A stretch of DNA of 64,000 bases, from assembly GCA_031308135.1 (NCBI GenBank), contig JAHLJT010009436.1, positions 138,220,303 through 138,284,302 on the forward strand, read 5' to 3'. The DNA is from Acheta domesticus. Its lineage: Eukaryota; Arthropoda; Insecta; Orthoptera; Gryllidae. Under the pieces are notes generated by a model. The model had not been told where the DNA came from, ran no database searches, and saw only the letters and a program-made list of their open reading frames with translations. Of this stretch, positions 14,818-26,039 are shown piece by piece. The stretch's first letter is position 1, and each line of letters starts with the position of its first letter. Made by a program: the position numbers and the translations under genes.

Positions 14818-15934
14818 GTGCGCAGTGACGAGCCACGCGGCCCCGGCGTCACCCTGGCGCCTCCGCCCATCGCTGTGCCAGCGGCTAGAAGGGGCACCCC
14901 GAAGCAGATACCAGGCCCTCCACGGCCAAGCCCGGACGCCCAGCAGGAGCAGCCGCCGGACGCCCGTGACCCTGACAACCGCCAGACACGCATGGAGGAT
15001 GGCAGTGCGGAGGTGGTCACCATCTGGCCCTCGGGGAGGTCGTCACTAGTGAGGCGCCTACGAGCATTATTCCAGAAGGAGCACTCGCGGCGATGGCAAT
15101 CCTAAAAGGCCCAAGGGATCAACGCGGGAACTCTAGCGGGGGTTAGCAAGGAGTCAGGTTTCTTCACGCGGACCGGGGAGCACATGAGAATACCTGTGTA
15201 CAAGTTTCTCTTTGCGGCCCGCCTCAATTCCGCTCCCGCCTTAAACCACTGCCCTGGTAACAAGAACAAGGCCTGCCGGAAGGGCTGCAACCACCCAGAC
15301 AGCACAGCCGCTTTCGAGACAATTGGACATGTCACGAACGAGTGCCGATTCAACTCGGCGCTGTGGCACGCTCGCCACATCTGCGAGCATTACAAGGAGG
15401 CCGCAATTGCGAGTGGATGGAAGGTCCTTAAAGAAAACCAGATAATGGTGGATAGCGAGCACCCGGATCTTGTACTCGCGCGGGGCCTACACTCCATCAT
15501 CGTTGATGCAACGGTAGTGGCGGCGCGCGCCGGTAAGCTGCAGGAGAGATACGAGGAAAAAAAGAGTAAATACAGTGCCTCCCGTGCAGCTCTTCTCAGC
15601 ACCGGCTATGCCTCCACCGAAATGATACCGCTGGTGGTGGGTGCCCTGGGCGAATGGTACCCCGGAAGCGACGCTGCGCTCCTAAAGATCTCGAATGGAT
15701 ATAAGCTGTAAACACTCAGACAACGGATCATAGCTGAGCGAGGCGTGTTACTTCGCCCACACGGTCAGGCCCTACCTCGCCCCGCGCGGGTACAGAGAGA
15801 TCGTGGACACGATCTGTGCCCCCTCCCTCAACGCACCTACGGCGGCAGCAGCAGTAGTACCGGAGCAGCACTCCCGTCACAGGCGCCACACTCGTCCCTC
15901 ATGCAGCAGAACAGTGCTGATCCCAATTAAATGA
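14818..15934 (+). pseudogene. R2-type LINE C-terminal region: CCHC knuckle and restriction-like endonuclease
   Basis: One frame runs 14818-15711 with a single in-frame stop at 15103-15105. From Met at 15184 it encodes 175 residues. A CCHC knuckle is formed by C31, C35, H49 and C54. A restriction-like endonuclease of the PD-(D/E)xK type follows: SGWKVLKENQIM, then HPDLVL (P94, D95), IIVDATVV (D108), and YEEKKSKY. Upstream, LFQKEHSRRWQS and KAQGINAG fit the region before the knuckle in R2 proteins. After a frame slip near 15735 the protein seems to continue (SEACYFAHTVRPYLAPRGYR) to TGA at 15932. The reverse transcriptase is absent, so this is a 5'-truncated copy abutting repeat H. It is GC-rich compared with its surroundings. 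Confidence 0.8.
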
Positions 15935-16110
15935 ATCCTTCTCTCCTTAACTGTTAACCTTTGTAACTTTTTGTTTAGCTTTTAACTTTTTCCCCCTTTT
16001 TTCTTGAACCTTTAACTTTTTAAAAACTTTTTTTAACTTTTAACTCATTTATGTATTAGAAATTGTAATTGAAAAAATCTGAATAAAATTTCTCTAGCGA
16101 GGGATAACTA
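15935..16110 (+). mobile_element. Probable 3' UTR of the R2-type element
   Basis: T-rich stretch of repeated TTTTAACTTTT-like runs, ending with AATAAA at about 16083-16088. No poly(A) tail or clear target duplication is visible. The sequence beyond is not recognisable 28S rDNA, which is the usual R2 target. Confidence 0.45.
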
Positions 16111-16354
16111 ACATAAAAGTAAATAAATTGTGGAGGTGAGATTACGTCGTCAAATAATATTAACTGCAAATACAACGTTCATACCTGATTAAAAACTTGG
16201 AGGAAATATCTAAATAAGCGGTCTTTCAAATAATCAACCACGTTAATCATTAACAAAAACATTGAATATAACCTGTCGACCTTTATCTTCCCTGTCACTA
16301 AACATTTGATCTCTAAAATGACCACATATGAAGAAAAAATATTTGTACCAACTT
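16111..16354. other. Unrecognised DNA
   Basis: AT-rich. No feature seen between the R2-type 3' end and the SINE-like remnant. Confidence 0.5.
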
Positions 16355-16550
16355 GATAGGGAGGGATCACGGGTTCGGATACCCCACCCTGGGTAAAAAT
16401 TTTTTCCCTTGTCTTCCGTGCTCTGAAGTATCCACGAAGTATCCACCGGGCTTCGATAATCCCCCAAGTGAGTCAGGGTCCAATATATTCTTCGAGGAAC
16501 CTTGACCATATGGTTCAAATCATCTCTGACTCTCAGGAGGCCTTTACTCG
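16355..16550 (+). mobile_element. tRNA-derived SINE remnant (B box only)
   Basis: A pol III B-box-like sequence, GGGTTCGGATACC (16371-16383), is followed by CCACCCTGGGT and a SINE-like body (CCCTTGTCTTCCGTGCTC). No A box is seen 30-60 nt upstream, so the head is lost or replaced. A reading of the opposite strand as protein is a by-product. Confidence 0.5.
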
Positions 16551-16567
16551 GGATTAAAAATAGTATG

Positions 16568-16836
16568 CATTATATTTATTATTATTTTTATTTTTTCTAG
16601 AGCTTTTACCGAACCAACTGTCGGTTAAACTTTACGTCCCGAAGGGACGCTTATTCGATCATATACAAGACACCAACACACTCGCGGTCTCCTCTGATCT
16701 GGGGTCAACAGAATGTCCTCCACGACAACATGAGAGAAAAAAGGGACAAACAACAATGCCCAAGGCGGGACTCGATCCCACAACCCTTCCGTCCGAAGCG
16801 CTGAGTCGGTACACACTCTTAGCTACCTCGGCCATC
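16568..16836 (-). mobile_element. tRNA-derived SINE with (AAT)n tail
   Basis: Minus strand begins GATGGCCGAGGTAGCTAAGA, containing an A box (TGGCCGAGGTAG). A B box, GATCGAGTCCC, lies about 55 nt further on (plus positions 16768-16779). A body of about 180 nt follows and ends in an A/T-rich AATAATAAAT tail near 16570. The tRNA-like head is strongly conserved, but the region beyond the B box shows this is a SINE and not a tRNA gene. Confidence 0.8.
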
Positions 16837-17277
16837 CATGTCGTAATACTTATTAATTCTTCAATTACATGTAGGGACTTGGTGACAAAATATTAACTTT
16901 ACATTAAGGTTAAATTGGTCAACAACTAAAAACAAAATAATGTATAATTTCAACAAGAAAACCTTCAGAGCTCTCCACTTCTTATCTCACTGCACTACAT
17001 TACACTGAACTGTAAGGTCTTCCTTACATATTGGTTTCGCTTTACTTCACAACACTGAATGTAAATAATGATGATGATGATAATAATAAAACAACTTTAT
17101 AGAAAAGACTGGGATGAAGTATATAAAAATACAATATACTAGGAAAACCCGGCACACGTTGTTCTCCCCTTCATCTCCCTCCCATCATTCTTTCTCATGG
17201 TCTCTCTCTCCTTCCCTCCCTCCCTCATCCTGTCCCTGTCTGTCTCTGTCGCTCTCTGTCCTTCTCATTCATATTTA
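16837..17277. other. Unrecognised DNA with a short (GAT)n/(AAT)n run
   Basis: Contains a trinucleotide run at about 17065-17090 (ATGATGATGATAATAATAA). A pyrimidine-rich stretch at 17155-17270 begins CCCGGCACACGTTG, a start resembling dispersed insect repeats. No genes. Confidence 0.5.
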
Positions 17278-17503
17278 ATTGCAGATTCTGCACGTCTCTG
17301 GGCAGATTAGGTAATATCGGGAAGCGCCGGCCCAGCAAAAATGTAATAGAATGTTCAAGAAGAGCTCATCCTGTAGATTACGGTGTGAGAAACGTTCTAA
17401 AAATTCTAGTTTTTAAGGCCCTAAAATGCATTGTTTAGGAGTTATTTAACGATTCAACATCCTGCCAAGTGCGTTGCGGGTTACATTTGACGTACATATT
17501 TAG
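17278..17503 (+). repeat. Dispersed repeat K, copy 1
   Basis: Shares an ordered set of blocks with 52255-52504 in the same orientation: GCAGATTCTGCA-like start, CCAGCAAAAATGTAATAGAA, CTAGATTACGGTGTGAGAAAC, and TTGTTTAGGAGTTATT. Similarity is roughly 75-80% by eye with small indels. Non-coding. Ends are not defined by inverted or direct repeats. Confidence 0.65.
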
Positions 17504-17624
17504 TTTAGTTCTGCAGCTTCATGTAGTGGAGTTACAACAGCTCATGTACCTTCTCGGCGAAAAAACACGTAGAAGTGCTAACTTTCATGGGCATCGGTCG
17601 CAAGATCTTGGAGTTTACCTCTGA

Positions 17625-17656
<32 letters not shown>

Positions 17657-19084
17657 CCAACATCCAGTTTATACAAAATATTTCATTAATAGTTTTAATG
17701 TTATATATTGTGATATACAAAATGGCGGATCAAACATTCGACGGTAAACGCCAGAGCCTCGCAGTGCATAGTATAAACGTTGTCATGGGATTGTTGATTT
17801 TGAGCAAGGGGGGGGGACAATTGGGACGTCATTTTCGTAAGCCGTGATGTGAAAGAAGCTCTCTTGATCTAGACTCCGAGGTGAAATCATCGTCCGATAA
17901 GTACGCGGAAGATAAATTCGAGTTCGTTTGATAGTTACGTTATGCTGTAATACAGCTGTGTAATATTTGTCAGAACATAGCCGTGTGACATTAATTAACT
18001 GAATCAATTCGGGTGGAACTGTTCACATAAATTATTGACGAAAAAACTTCATTTGGCAAAAATAATCGTAAAAAGTCGTGGCATTTATCATAAACTTTAA
18101 TTGAAGAACTGTAATTAAGACGTTAATTGATTATAAACAAGATAGACACTGCAAATTATGTCCGCAGTGCCGTGGCGGAACAAATTAATTTAAAAATAGG
18201 ATTAACAACGAATACTTAGCTAGCAGATATTTTATTTGTTTTCGATTTGTTAAGTTCGCGGGTATGCGCACATCTGTTGCGCAGTTTTAGGAAAAAGTAT
18301 CTCTAGATGCCAGGGTAGCTTTAGATAATAGTTACATATAGATGTTAGAAGGAACGCAGAAGCATCAAGTAGATGACATCGGGCCCAGCTCAGCCGAGTG
18401 AAGATCGGCAAACGACGTGGAAGCCCAGGTCGGTTTCTTCGGGGCGACATCCAGACGACCAACAAGAGAGCTCAGGGGTATTTTATTTGCTAACGATCGT
18501 TCAAATTCAATTTAAAGGTCATGACCCCAAATAATAATGTTATTGTTACATAGATAAATAGAAATTTCGAAACGAAATCAGTCAACTACTGGAATAAATG
18601 ATGTTCTGTTTAACTGGAATAACTGATTAAAAGGATTATTATTGTGCAACATAGCACGTTATTAGTGCAACTATTCCAGAATAAAAAGATAAAACTTTCA
18701 GATTTCGCGCTTTTCCGTACAGAGAGCGGATCCGGTGGCAATTTTTTCTGATCCCAGGTAAGCAAATTGTCATCGAACTGAAGAACCCCAACGACTGAGA
18801 TATATAAATATAGTTTTTAATAATTAATTAGAAACCACTGTTTCAATATAGACGCAATTTATGAACAACTAGGAAACTAATATATTTTTAAATTGGCTTA
18901 AGCTTTGAGGAAAGAGTTCAAATAAAGTTGGAGTCAAACTCTCTATTAATTCGTTTCGCGAATTAAAAATTTTCAAACATCTGTTTTCTGTATTGTTTGA
19001 ATTTTGTGCATGTAGTTCGCTCTGCTGAAGAACGTTTTCATAAACGACGATGAATTTCATTCAAAGTTGGAGATGCTGTGTACA
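17504..19084. other. Intergenic DNA with a TA microsatellite
   Basis: Holds a (TA)n tract at 17624-17656 (one C interruption). A patch at 18360-18470 has higher GC and an open minus-strand frame, but no family motif. Nothing else recognised in 1.6 kb. Confidence 0.5.
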
Positions 19085-20385
19085 CTTTGTACCTAGCATA
19101 GAGCCCGCAAATTAATCCGCCTTTTTTGACTGACTTCCATACTCCTTTATTATTAGTACTCCTTTGATGCTCTGCGCTGGACCTTTTCTAGATTACCTTG
19201 CTACGAAATTCAATGCATCCAAACATAATGCGTCATATTAAAACATGGATTTCACTAGTGACATAAATCCTAATTCTTTATCTTCTACAGTACTTTTCTT
19301 CAGAACTAGCGTGACAAAATGCAAAGATCTCTAGGCTTTCTCCACAATGAAGTTTAGATCCACATTGAAATTTATTTTATTTTCGTAGCTCAATTTACTG
19401 TCTAGATGTATTCCTTAATTTGTAAGACTTAACACGAGGTAGAAAATTGTTGTTCAATTTTTGTACGCACTTTCACTATAACTTTGACTCTCACAAAATT
19501 CGATGGGTTGGCCCCGTGTCCGAGATGCTGAGTCAGTAGTGCCGTAGTGATCTTTGACCGTGGGTTCGAGTCCCGCCTCGGGAATGGTTGTATGTGTTCG
19601 TCCTTTCACCCCCAGTCATCACCATATCACTTCATCCTCACACCATAACATTATATCAAATAGTGATCGCTAAAGACCTAGTAGTTGATGCGACATTAAA
19701 TTTAAAAAAATAAAATTCCATGGCTTTGCTTTTTGAGTTGTTTATTTTCACACAGTTTGTTTCCGCTCCAAAGTATCTTCGTCCTTTGATACCGGTAGTA
19801 CCCGGTAAATTATATTACAGACATGAGTAAAGAGTCGTGTTTTGAAGCTAAATTGGTCGACAAATCGTGCAGAAATGCGTGAAACATGAGAAGAAAAATG
19901 ATACATCTTATATAATTCCTGACGTAACGCTTCCGGAAGTGGATAAATATCTTCGGATTCGGATTTCCTCTCACAAAGTGGTGCGTTTAATCACGCCACT
20001 ACTTTCATGCCTGTAATCGAATATATCTTTATGAGACGATTGTGTGACGGCAACATCAAAAGCTGTGGCAAAATCTCTTACTATCGCGTCAGCTCTTAAT
20101 GCCTCGTTAATTTTGTCGGTCAGCTCGTGTAGAAGTGAAGTTAACTAGAAACTTAGAATTCCTTGCCCTCTAATTCTTTGCTGATGTAGCTAGTAATTAC
20201 TTGTTCCATGATTATGCATACGGCTGATGTAACATTTATCGGTCTGCAGTTTCTAAGAAATGCTTTATCGCCACTTTTAAAAATAGATACTTGAGCTAGC
20301 TTCCAATCTTCCAGTATATGGTTCAAAGTGTCCTCGCATTGGTTGTGCAATATGACTAGCTTCAGACGGAAAAAGCCTCAAGAGA
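19085..20385 (-). pseudogene. Jockey/CR1-type LINE reverse transcriptase, split by a SINE
   Basis: Read from high to low coordinate, the blocks appear in RT order: HILEDWKLAQVSIFKSGDKA near 20310-20250, then NCRPINVTSAVCIIMEQVI; SLLHELTDKINEALR and DAIVRDFATAFDVA (the DFSKAFD catalytic block) near 20130-20040; DLSTNLASKTRLFAHVC (a mutated LFADD block) near 19840; SKAMEF at 19720; then HLDSKLSYENKINFN and EKA.RSLHFVTLVLKKSTVE near 19420-19300, ending about 19085. It has many stops and frameshifts, and both catalytic positions of the ADD motif are lost. A SINE (19507-19711) interrupts it. The type matches LINEs common in insects. Confidence 0.75.
19507..19711 (+). mobile_element. tRNA-derived SINE nested in a LINE, with 12-bp TSD
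   Basis: A tRNA-like head has the B box GGTTCGAGTCC at about 19563-19573 and an A-box-like sequence upstream. The body is followed by an A-rich tail with a GCGACATTAAATTTAAAA-like end, shared with the SINE at 39325. Direct duplications AAAATTCGATGG (19495-19506) and AAAATTCCATGG (19712-19723), one mismatch, flank it. Removing the SINE restores LINE sequence on both sides. Confidence 0.85.
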
Positions 20386-21360
20386 TCAATATCCTTTTGT
20401 TATCTTGGAATTTCGAAGGTCTGCCATCGCGGGGTCGCAAGGAGCGCAGTTCATAAGTGCTTCCTCCGAAGATTGAGTCACACTCAGGGGCTGGTCCAGA
20501 GGTGATGCGACGGCGAATACCGTGCCGGTGTCATTCTGGGATAAAGGACATGTTTGGACTGCCACTTCATTGAAACGTTAAATTCTTTAATATGCATAAT
20601 TATGAGACAGAAACCAATCTCAACTCAAAATTAAAAATATCAAATGACCATCCATAACAGACCGTGAAGAAATTGTAGTTAAAAAGCAGGAGCGATAGCT
20701 TGGTACCACGTCAGTACACTGGTGTTTACTGCGACTAAAAAAGTAACCTGAACCCTCCGGAGAGGAACGGAAACTACCTTTTCCAGAAGGCAAGGACGAC
20801 TGTTGAGAAACAGAACGCGGTTTGTGAAGCAGAGACATACTCTGTAATTATCGACATTTGTTTGCATTGCAGCATTATAAACTACTTTTGACGTTATAAG
20901 ATATTGTTCATATAAATGACATCCTACAGCACAGATTATGAAAAATTTGCCGTTTATGGCCCAAATAATTTTCTTATCACGCATTCAGCAAATCGTAGTG
21001 AGATAATTGTAAGCAGGTTGAAGTAAACTGAAAAACTTACCAGTTTTATCGCACCACATCGCAGAGCTTTTTGAAAGAATTAACTTTGATTCTCTTATAA
21101 ATTTATAATGCTGTTATACAAAAAAATATGTGTGCAACCCGTTTATAATTTTGCTCTATTGCATTCGCTCCTACCGTCGCACATTTTCAAAACCTGTCCT
21201 CATGAAATAAAGTTAAACATTATAAAATATTTGCATAATATACAATTGCACTCGAGGAAACAGTTAAATTGCTGTGATGAAAGATTAGAAGAGCTTATTA
21301 CGAACTACTATTGGTTTTCAAAAAAAAAAACAACAAAAAACAAACTATTATCCCTACATA
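20386..21360. other. Mostly unrecognised DNA
   Basis: 20390-20580 is moderately GC-rich and could be further degraded LINE sequence on the minus strand, but no block is diagnostic. 21108-21360 has an 86-codon plus-strand frame that ends at the edge of repeat H and has no known motif. Confidence 0.45.
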
Positions 21361-22177
21361 GTATTTGAGTAAACGCGTGTGCATGTGTGTGGATGTCTCG
21401 ATTTCGTCTCTCACGTTAGACCACTTCCCGTGCACCAATCAAGACATACGAAGCATTCGACGCGACTCAGTCTCCTAATGGGGGATTGATAATTTGTTTT
21501 CAGATTCCGCCATAAACTTCTAAGAAATTTCCAAAAACGTGTTTTTTCGTGTTTTGGCGCTGCGGTCTTGGTGTGCCGGGAACTAAATCAACGCCACCTA
21601 ATTAGATGTAGATGAAGATGGAGAAGAAGACGAAGAACAAGACGACGAAGAAGAAGAGGAAGACGAAGAAGAAGAAGTGGAGAAGAAGACGAATTTCCTT
21701 TCATGGAAAATGAACTAAATAAGTGGAGGGCTTACTGAGTTGCCCGGCAGCTGTGTCATCGAACCGGTGGCTGCGTCTGGGCTGCGGGGATCAATGTTAT
21801 GTTTTCAAAGAATATAGAGAAGATAACTTTTATATGAGAAATCAAGATAATATAATTGACCCGGAGGTGCAACAGATCAATGCGTGTTTGCGGACGTCGT
21901 GTGTTTTTGAAATTGATTTTAAAAATATGTAGTACGACAAATTGAAAGAAAAAACATTCGGAAATAACTTTTGACGAAGTCAATTTTATGAAACCATTAC
22001 ATTACCTAAGTTCAGGAAAGCCCAAGGTAGAAATCGTGGTTTATATCAAAAAACAACTGTAAATGTTAAGTGGTTAGTTCCAACATCTAAAGTGAATAAA
22101 GAGGACTCTGAACCGAAGTAAAAAAAAGAAATCAACCGAAGATAGTTTAAAACGGTGGCGACGCCACTTTCAGCAAG
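21361..22177 (+). mobile_element. Repeat H, copy 3 (Helitron-like ends with different interior)
   Basis: The first 245 bp (from GTATTTGAGTAAAC at 21361) match copy 1, up to the CAACGCCACCTA half-hairpin near 21600. The interior then differs completely. The far end has GTGGCGACGCCAC (22155-22167), followed 8 nt after GGCGACGCC by CAAG, matching copy 1 (GGCGACGCC, 8 nt, CTAG). The base before the start is A and the base after the end is T. Shared ends with unlike interiors suggest a Helitron-like element. The 5' TC typical of canonical Helitrons is absent. Confidence 0.4.
21610..21693. repeat. Purine-rich GAA/GAC low-complexity tract
   Basis: About 84 bases of G and A with scattered C, mostly GAAGAA and GACGAA units. 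It lies just after the half-hairpin of repeat H copy 3. Confidence 0.85.
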
Positions 22178-22429
22178 TTACAATATTAATTTTGTATACG
22201 ATGTGACTTTTCACATTATTTTAAAAAAATCCAATTCATCAGCTCCCTTCAAAATATATCGTCTATAAATGGTCTCACTCATGCATTACCAAAATGGCTA
22301 TCACCATTAAATAATATTGCTTACGTATTTATGTTCCACTTTTTACAATGCACTGCTATTTTCAGCATGATTACTGGGTCAGTAGTACTTCGCTTGCAAT
22401 AATCCTCCCCCGAAGCTTCATTCCCTTTG
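22178..22429. other. Unrecognised DNA
   Basis: AT-rich linker between repeat H copy 3 and the GC-rich island. Nothing seen. Confidence 0.5.
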
Positions 22430-23280
22430 CTTGAGTACTCCACATAGCTCCCAGCCGACATTTCCATCTCATTGGCTTCCCCTCCGGCATGCCGCTCTGT
22501 TTCCTCCCCCATCCCTACCCGCAGGACCTGTCGGACGCCACCCGTCTGCCACATCTCTCACCGTCCGCCCGCCCGTACGCCCACCCGTCCACCCGCCCGC
22601 TCGCCCGCCCGCTCGCCCACCAACCCGCCCGCGCGCTCGACCACAAGCCCGCCCGCCCGCTCGACCACTAGCCCGCCCGCCCGCTCGACCACCAGCCCGC
22701 CCGCCCGCTCGACAACCAGTCCACCCGCCCGCCCGCCCGCTCTCTCGCCCACCACTGCGGTCGCTCGCCAGCGCGCCCCTGCCCCTGCTTTCTCGCTTGC
22801 TCGCCCGCGCTCTTGCCCGCCCGCCCGCCTGCTCGCTCGCTATCTCTCTCTCCGCCCGGCTCGCTCGCTATCTCTCTCCGCCCGCGTTTTCGCCCACCCG
22901 TGCGCTCTCCCGCCCGCCCGCTTTCTCTCTCTCTCTCTCGCCCGCCCGCGGTCCTCCTCCCCCGACAGCCAGTGTGCCCGCTCGCCTTTTTACCCACCCC
23001 CAGCCCGCGCGCCCGCCGCCCGCCCACCAGACTACGCGCTTACCGCTCGCCCGCCCCGAGGGCGCTCACAATGCGAGGCAGGCTCGGCGCCGGGTGCGCG
23101 GGCGGGGTCTCGTCGTTTCGCATCTGAATGCTGTGCTCGGCTTAACGATTGCCAATCTCCTTGCCCGCCCCGCCCCGCCCTCTCGCCCCTGCTTTTTTCC
23201 CGCTTCGCGCTGATTTCGCGCACGCGAATTCGCACGCCCAGCTCTCGCAGATCGCAGGAGAGAAATTGAACAGGAAAATG
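22430..23280. repeat. GC-rich CpG-dense low-complexity island
   Basis: Dominated by CCCG/CTCG repeats (CCGCCCGC type), giving long open frames of Pro/Ala/Arg on plus and Gly/Arg on minus. All three plus frames stay open over long stretches, which is a composition effect and not evidence of a gene. Beyond 23050 the sequence is less repetitive but still CpG-rich. It could be a CpG-dense promoter region, but no gene follows that I can identify. Confidence 0.7.
22636..22731. repeat. 24-bp minisatellite, four units
   Basis: CTCGACC recurs at 22636, 22660, 22684 and (as CTCGACA) 22708. The unit is about CTCGACCACNAGCCCGCCCG plus CCCG, 24 bp. Confidence 0.85.
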
Positions 23281-24604
23281 GCCCAGCGAAGCATGACGCG
23301 TGTATATCAATGCTGACGAGCAGTAAACTAATATCACGGGGATTCATGCGGGTTCGTTCCTCTTTAAGGAATTTCTTCGAGGATGGGGAATACAAAGCTA
23401 TTTAATACAAATAAAAAAAATATTTGTGTAATTTCGAAATATTCCGTTTTCTTCACTTTAACTCTGTGATGGTTTTACCAAGATAAGGCATTCTAACAAA
23501 CATAACATTTGTTTCGTGCAGTATAATTAAAGGAGACATTCCGATCAGACGCAAAAGTGGATCTTCATTATGTCCGAATACCTGTAGAAACAGTGCACCG
23601 GCATCAGTGCATTCAAAATAATACTAATGGAAGTGGGAATGCGCGGCATACCGAAAATACTTCTCTCGGTGTTATTACTTAACAATTATTCAGATCATGA
23701 TCTCATATAAATCATTTAAAGACCATGACGCCATCAAAAATGTATGACCTCTTTTAAACATCTTCAACTGAATGAACTACAAATGAATGGCAGGGAAAAA
23801 AGCAAGCCACAAGAATGAATATGGTTGAAAGATGACTTGGAAAGTTGGGACATTTGAAATTTTTGAGCAGGAATTATACACCACAAAAAGTATGTGTGCG
23901 ATATCGCTTTAGAAAAGGAAAGGAAGTTCTACAATTTTATTCTATGGAAAATAGAAAACCCCAAACACATTGGGTCATGTCACACTCAATATTCCCCATA
24001 CATATCGGGCAAAACAATGTTAATATACAAATGCGCGACCGTGTAAAATATACTTGTTTTATGATATGTCTCATAAAAAGTTTTACGCAGATTTCATAAA
24101 ATTCGTTTTATAAAAATATTCTGATCGTGTGCAATTGACGGAACTTCCGGCGTCCTCCCTGTTGTCATTTACCTTCACGTGTTCACGCTGTTCACCTTAA
24201 CTCGAAAACGTAATGCACCACGTATAATTATGATCACTACTTTTCTTATGAAACTACACATGTTTCAGACGATTTTTGCACATTGCTTTGCATTTCAAAA
24301 CACTCAAACTACGAACCTAAAATATTCGCTACTTGCGATTCGCCAGTTCTAAGACATTGACGCACTTGCTACTTACACACGCTTGCTTGTGGTAGACCAA
24401 GGCCTTCTAAAAGAAGTCTTGACACTATCAAATGACGCTTTGAATAAATGACGGCAGATTAGCGTTAATTCTACTAATTTTACAATATTATTAAGTATGT
24501 ACTATAAACCCGGTTAATAACAAGCGAAAAAGACATCTGGGAACCCACTACCTTTCATTTAAAGCAAATATACACAAATTTGGTTAAGTAGTAAGCTCAA
24601 ACTT
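23281..24604. other. Intergenic DNA, nothing recognised
   Basis: AT-rich with isolated short frames (for example 23845-24099, 84 codons, no motif). No repeat shared within the window was found. Confidence 0.5.
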
Positions 24605-24950
24605 CTTTTTAAATAAGTCCTTAGTCTTTTAAATATAAAGATTTTTTCAATTTTATAAATGTCAAAGATCTTAATCATCCCTTTAAGTGCATAATGCAAA
24701 ATTGTTTATATGCGACAAAAAAATCAAGGACAAATTTCAGCCATTTTCCAGACAATTTTGGAAATGTCTCAAAGTTTCATATAAAGTACTGCAAAATTAA
24801 AAAATCTTTATCATCTTCTGAACGATTCAACTAGATGACGTATTTACTCAATTTTAGCTGAGAAGCTTATTATCTGAGAGAGTTATGTGTGACACATCCA
24901 CTCAGACAGACATCCATTAATCCATCTAGATCCCGATTTCCGGGTACAAA
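24605..24950 (+). repeat. Dispersed repeat R, diverged partial copy
   Basis: Shows the R blocks in order but diverged: TTTTGGAAATGTCTCAAAG, TTTCATATAAAGTACTGCAA, a CTGAACGATTCAACTAG-like stretch, and CACTCAGACAGACATCC in place of the usual GGACGGACAGAC. Only the central part is present. Confidence 0.5.
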
Positions 24951-26039
24951 ACAGTGCCCCTTCATTCTGACGTGTGTGCAGAGTCACAGTTCAAACGAAC
25001 CTTAAACACTGATTTTACGACCAAAGATTCCAGATCGTATAAAGGTAATTCCAATACTTTTCCTCCCTATAAAACGTTCTCAATACGTTGCCCCTATATT
25101 GGGAAGGCAATTTGCACCGTTTTACATATGTTGTAATTTTATTTTAGCCTCAGATTGTGATCGCTATTGAGATTATCCTAAATTCCAAACAACATGATTT
25201 CCTCATTAATATTTAACGCATCAATAATTCCTGTTGACACCCGATTCTCTAAATATCCACACTCTTTAATAATACGTGAATCGACGAACCATCCAGTACA
25301 GATTGGGTACACTCTGAGAATTTATTCTGTTTAAAAAATGATTGATTTGCGGGATCTAATTAACCAAATATATTATACTTTTCAATAGAATAATTATAAC
25401 ATTTATTGGAAACTCAATATTCCAGTTTTGACGTTGATATTACATTTTCCTAAATAGTGCTCATTAAATTAAATTTGGCATGCTTGTTTCATTAAGATAA
25501 CAATCTATTCAATTTATTAAGGCCTTTAAAATATCTCAATATTAGTTACATGCAAAAATTTCGTGATATAAAGTTCACGGCGTTTTTCGCGGCGCCGAGA
25601 GTTCGTTGATATGCAGCAGGCGATGACGTCGAAAAGGAATTTCACCGCTTGGTGGAATTCCTTTTCGGAATGTACAGAGTCCTTCAGAAATCTTCTCTTC
25701 TTGTCTTTGATGTTCTTGAAGTACGATAATTAGAATTGCCGCCCACCCAATACAATTATTAATTACTCGTCCTTTTATTTACAAAAAATAATAATGAAAG
25801 AACGAAGGTATTAAAATTCTGAATTCCTAAATCTAATGACATGAATGAAAACACACACTATTTACACATAAATAAATTCGCGGATGTCTGAGTTTGAATT
25901 TCTTTTTCGACTTTTACGTACTATTAATCATACTACTTCCCAAATAATATCAATAGAAATTCTTTCTTAATACAAATTAAAAGAAATTACAAATAAAATT
26001 TAACTTTTAGCCTCCCATTAATTATTTAAACTCTTATGA
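24951..26039. other. Intergenic DNA with one strong hairpin
   Basis: Nothing recognised apart from the hairpin at 25630-25667 and a CG-rich patch (TTCGCGGCGCCGAGAG) at about 25588. AT-rich elsewhere. Confidence 0.5.
25630..25667. repeat. 17-bp-stem hairpin with GCTT loop
   Basis: Left arm CGAAAAGGAATTTCACC, loop GCTT, right arm GGTGGAATTCCTTTTCG. Sixteen Watson-Crick pairs, and the remaining position is a U-G wobble in RNA. No U-run follows, so it is not a simple terminator-like structure. Confidence 0.85.

Noticed and set aside
16085..16110. GCGAGGGATAACTAAC next to the R2-type 3' end as 28S rDNA target
   Set aside because: Only about 9 bases resemble rDNA; the following sequence does not match.
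19507..19580. Possible tRNA gene (also at 16760-16836 and 39325-39395)
   Set aside because: tRNA-like head continues into SINE body and tail, and cloverleaf pairing is incomplete; called SINEs.
22431..23269. Overlapping 260-codon Pro/Ala/Arg-rich frames on plus and Gly/Arg frames on minus
   Set aside because: All frames are open because of CCCG repeats; no domain, no codon bias, no splice context.
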